Below, in pieces: positions 62,561 to 64,000 of a stretch of 64,000 bases of DNA. The notes beneath the pieces were generated by a model. That model had not been told where the DNA came from. It did no database searches and saw nothing but the letters and a program-made list of their open reading frames with translations. The translations under genes and the position numbers were made by a program. Location of the stretch: NCBI GenBank assembly GCA_013399895.1, contig VXBA01001835.1:248001-312000 (forward strand), written 5' to 3'. The first letter of the stretch is position 1. Each line of letters opens with the position of its first letter. This stretch comes from Serilophus lunatus. Taxonomy: Eukaryota; Chordata; Aves; Passeriformes; Eurylaimidae.

Positions 62561-64000
62561 AACAACTTACAGGTTCCTTTGCTTAGCTGCCTCATGATGC
62601 TAACCTTAGTATGTAGTCAGATAGAGCTGACCCATGAGTGTTACCTGCACTCCAAGCATTCAAGCCCTACATAGCTCAAATGCTGTAAGTTGGTCACCAG
62701 TGATGCATGTAGTCACATCTGTTGATTTTGTTGACTGAGGTAGCTCGGAGAGCTTTTAACTGCTCGTCCTTTTAGTGCTTCTCCAGCCCAGGAGCAGATC
62801 TGCATGTTTCACAGAAATAGTCGTTTTGTTAAGTCAGTGAGCCCTTTACAGTAAAACCGAACTTGCCTGTGGAAGTGCTGCTGTTAGTGAAAGTGTGGCA
62901 GAAGAAAATAGCTCAGTTTCCCTCTAAAACCCAGGGCTGATACTTCAGGATTCAGAGTCAGCAGAAAAAAACTCACCATATAAAACTGTATTTGATAACA
63001 GCAAACCAAACACGACCGATGCAGAAAAAATTGAGAAGTAATGTAACACTGGACCTTCCTACTGCTTTTTGACATTGACTTTTGGAAGTGAGCCATGCTC
63101 AATGCAAAACACTGGGGAGTATGAGTGGTTTAAATTTTTGATGCTCAGGACAGAAAATCTATTTGCTTGAAATGGAAAATAGAGCTCCCTGTAAGAGGGA
63201 TTGTGTGTCATCACTGCCACATAAAATAATTTTATCTTGATAATTATAAATTTCTATCTAGGAGTCAGACCTGGTACTAGAAAATGTCTGCTTTTTACTA
63301 ACTTGCAGACAGGTTTTTGCTAGACTCATGGGAAGTTTGAAGTAAGTGAAATATTGATAGAGGAGCTGCAAAGGCTGAAAAAAACCAAACTTAAACCTTA
63401 GTACAGAGCATGTACCTGCCAGCCAAGAAATTTGTCTCAGGAAGGTGTTTTAAGTTGTATTATTCTAGGTGTTTGTGTGACTCTACTATTTCTCTTGGGG
63501 CCGTGCAGGTAACCTTGAGTGGAGCTTAATGGGACTCTGCTCGTGTTGCTGTATACAGAAGTACCATCTCAGGACACCACTCAGCAACTGAGGTTCTTCT
63601 TGATGAGGTTCTGAATTCAAAGACAGTGAAAGGTGCTCTCAGCAGCTGAGTGTTTGTGATGTGAAGTGGGAAATGCTTCTCCACATATATATTTACAGTG
63701 AGTGATTTATGAAAGAACTGAGAATTGAACCTGCATCTTTAGAGGTTTGATCAAAGGTCTTGTCTGCAATACTGTCCTTCCTTCCCTTAGGACCTCTAGA
63801 TGATGATGGTCTTTCTTGGGTGTTACAGATTTTTTGAGTTAGTAACTCTGCAGACACTTTCAGTAGTCCACAATGTCTCCATTCTGAAGTGACACTTCCA
63901 AAATGGTCTGTAGAGTCAGAGGGGAAAGTAATAACTCTTGAAAAATATGTCTGTGTTGTCCCTCTAATTTTTCCAACTGGAGAGGAGGAGAGGAATTTCA
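62561..64000 (+). other. TSPAN9 intron to the window edge
   Basis: No tetraspanin exon 2 before the edge. A weak MIR-tail-like segment (gagaattgaacctgcatctt) lies at about 63718-63780. Otherwise unique AT-rich DNA. Confidence 0.45.

Noticed and set aside
1..64000. Bacterial-type systems (CRISPR arrays, operons, toxin-antitoxin, phage modules)
   Set aside because: The base composition, CR1/MIR/LTR repeats and the spliced TSPAN9 exon show this to be vertebrate nuclear DNA. No such arrays or tightly packed genes are present.

Overview
This is vertebrate nuclear DNA, almost certainly from a bird outside the chicken lineage (a neoavian bird). It is AT-rich and nearly gene-empty, with short chance ORFs. 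It carries several CR1 LINE 3' fragments and two solo ERVL-type LTRs of a family that I recall as widespread in Neoaves. Degraded MIR-type SINE remnants add an older layer. There are no bacterial, plasmid or phage features, no tRNA or rRNA genes, and no CRISPR array.

The one gene I can name is TSPAN9 (tetraspanin-9), on the + strand. Its first canonical coding exon lies at 44172-44251. It has a pyrimidine-rich acceptor, a start codon at 44189, 21 codons reading MARGCLCCLKYMMFLFNLI.., and a GTGAGT donor at 44252. No second coding exon is visible, so the next intron runs more than 19.7 kb to the right edge. The sequence to the left is then either 5'UTR intron of TSPAN9 (if transcription starts outside the window) or upstream flank.

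The most interesting object lies immediately upstream of that exon. An open frame (43751-44285, with an ATG in strong Kozak context at 43886) runs through the splice acceptor and in frame into the TSPAN9 start codon, adding 101 residues. Inside it, two adjacent 18-bp units differ at six positions, all third codon positions and all synonymous, which points to selection on the protein. A CpG- and GC-box-rich stretch (43165-43510) lies just upstream and looks like a promoter. Together these suggest an alternative first exon encoding a long tetraspanin-9 isoform. I do not recognise the extension.

Layout: 1-5.9 kb is unique sequence with one inverted copy of a minisatellite-like dispersed repeat (2.9-3.3 kb). 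At 5.9-6.4 kb there is a minus-strand CR1. At 13.0-14.6 kb a solo LTR is followed by a CR1 reverse-transcriptase fragment. The stretch 20.8-27.8 kb is a repeat cluster (MIR, five CR1 pieces and the second copy of the minisatellite-like repeat). At 30.6 kb, 36.3 kb and 56.1 kb there are further LINE pieces, and at 39.4 kb a MIR. At 40.8-44.3 kb is the TSPAN9 promoter/exon region. At 53.4-54.3 kb a MIR-like remnant abuts an LTR that is itself interrupted by a CR1. At 62.3 kb there is a possible minus-strand mRNA or retrocopy 3' end.
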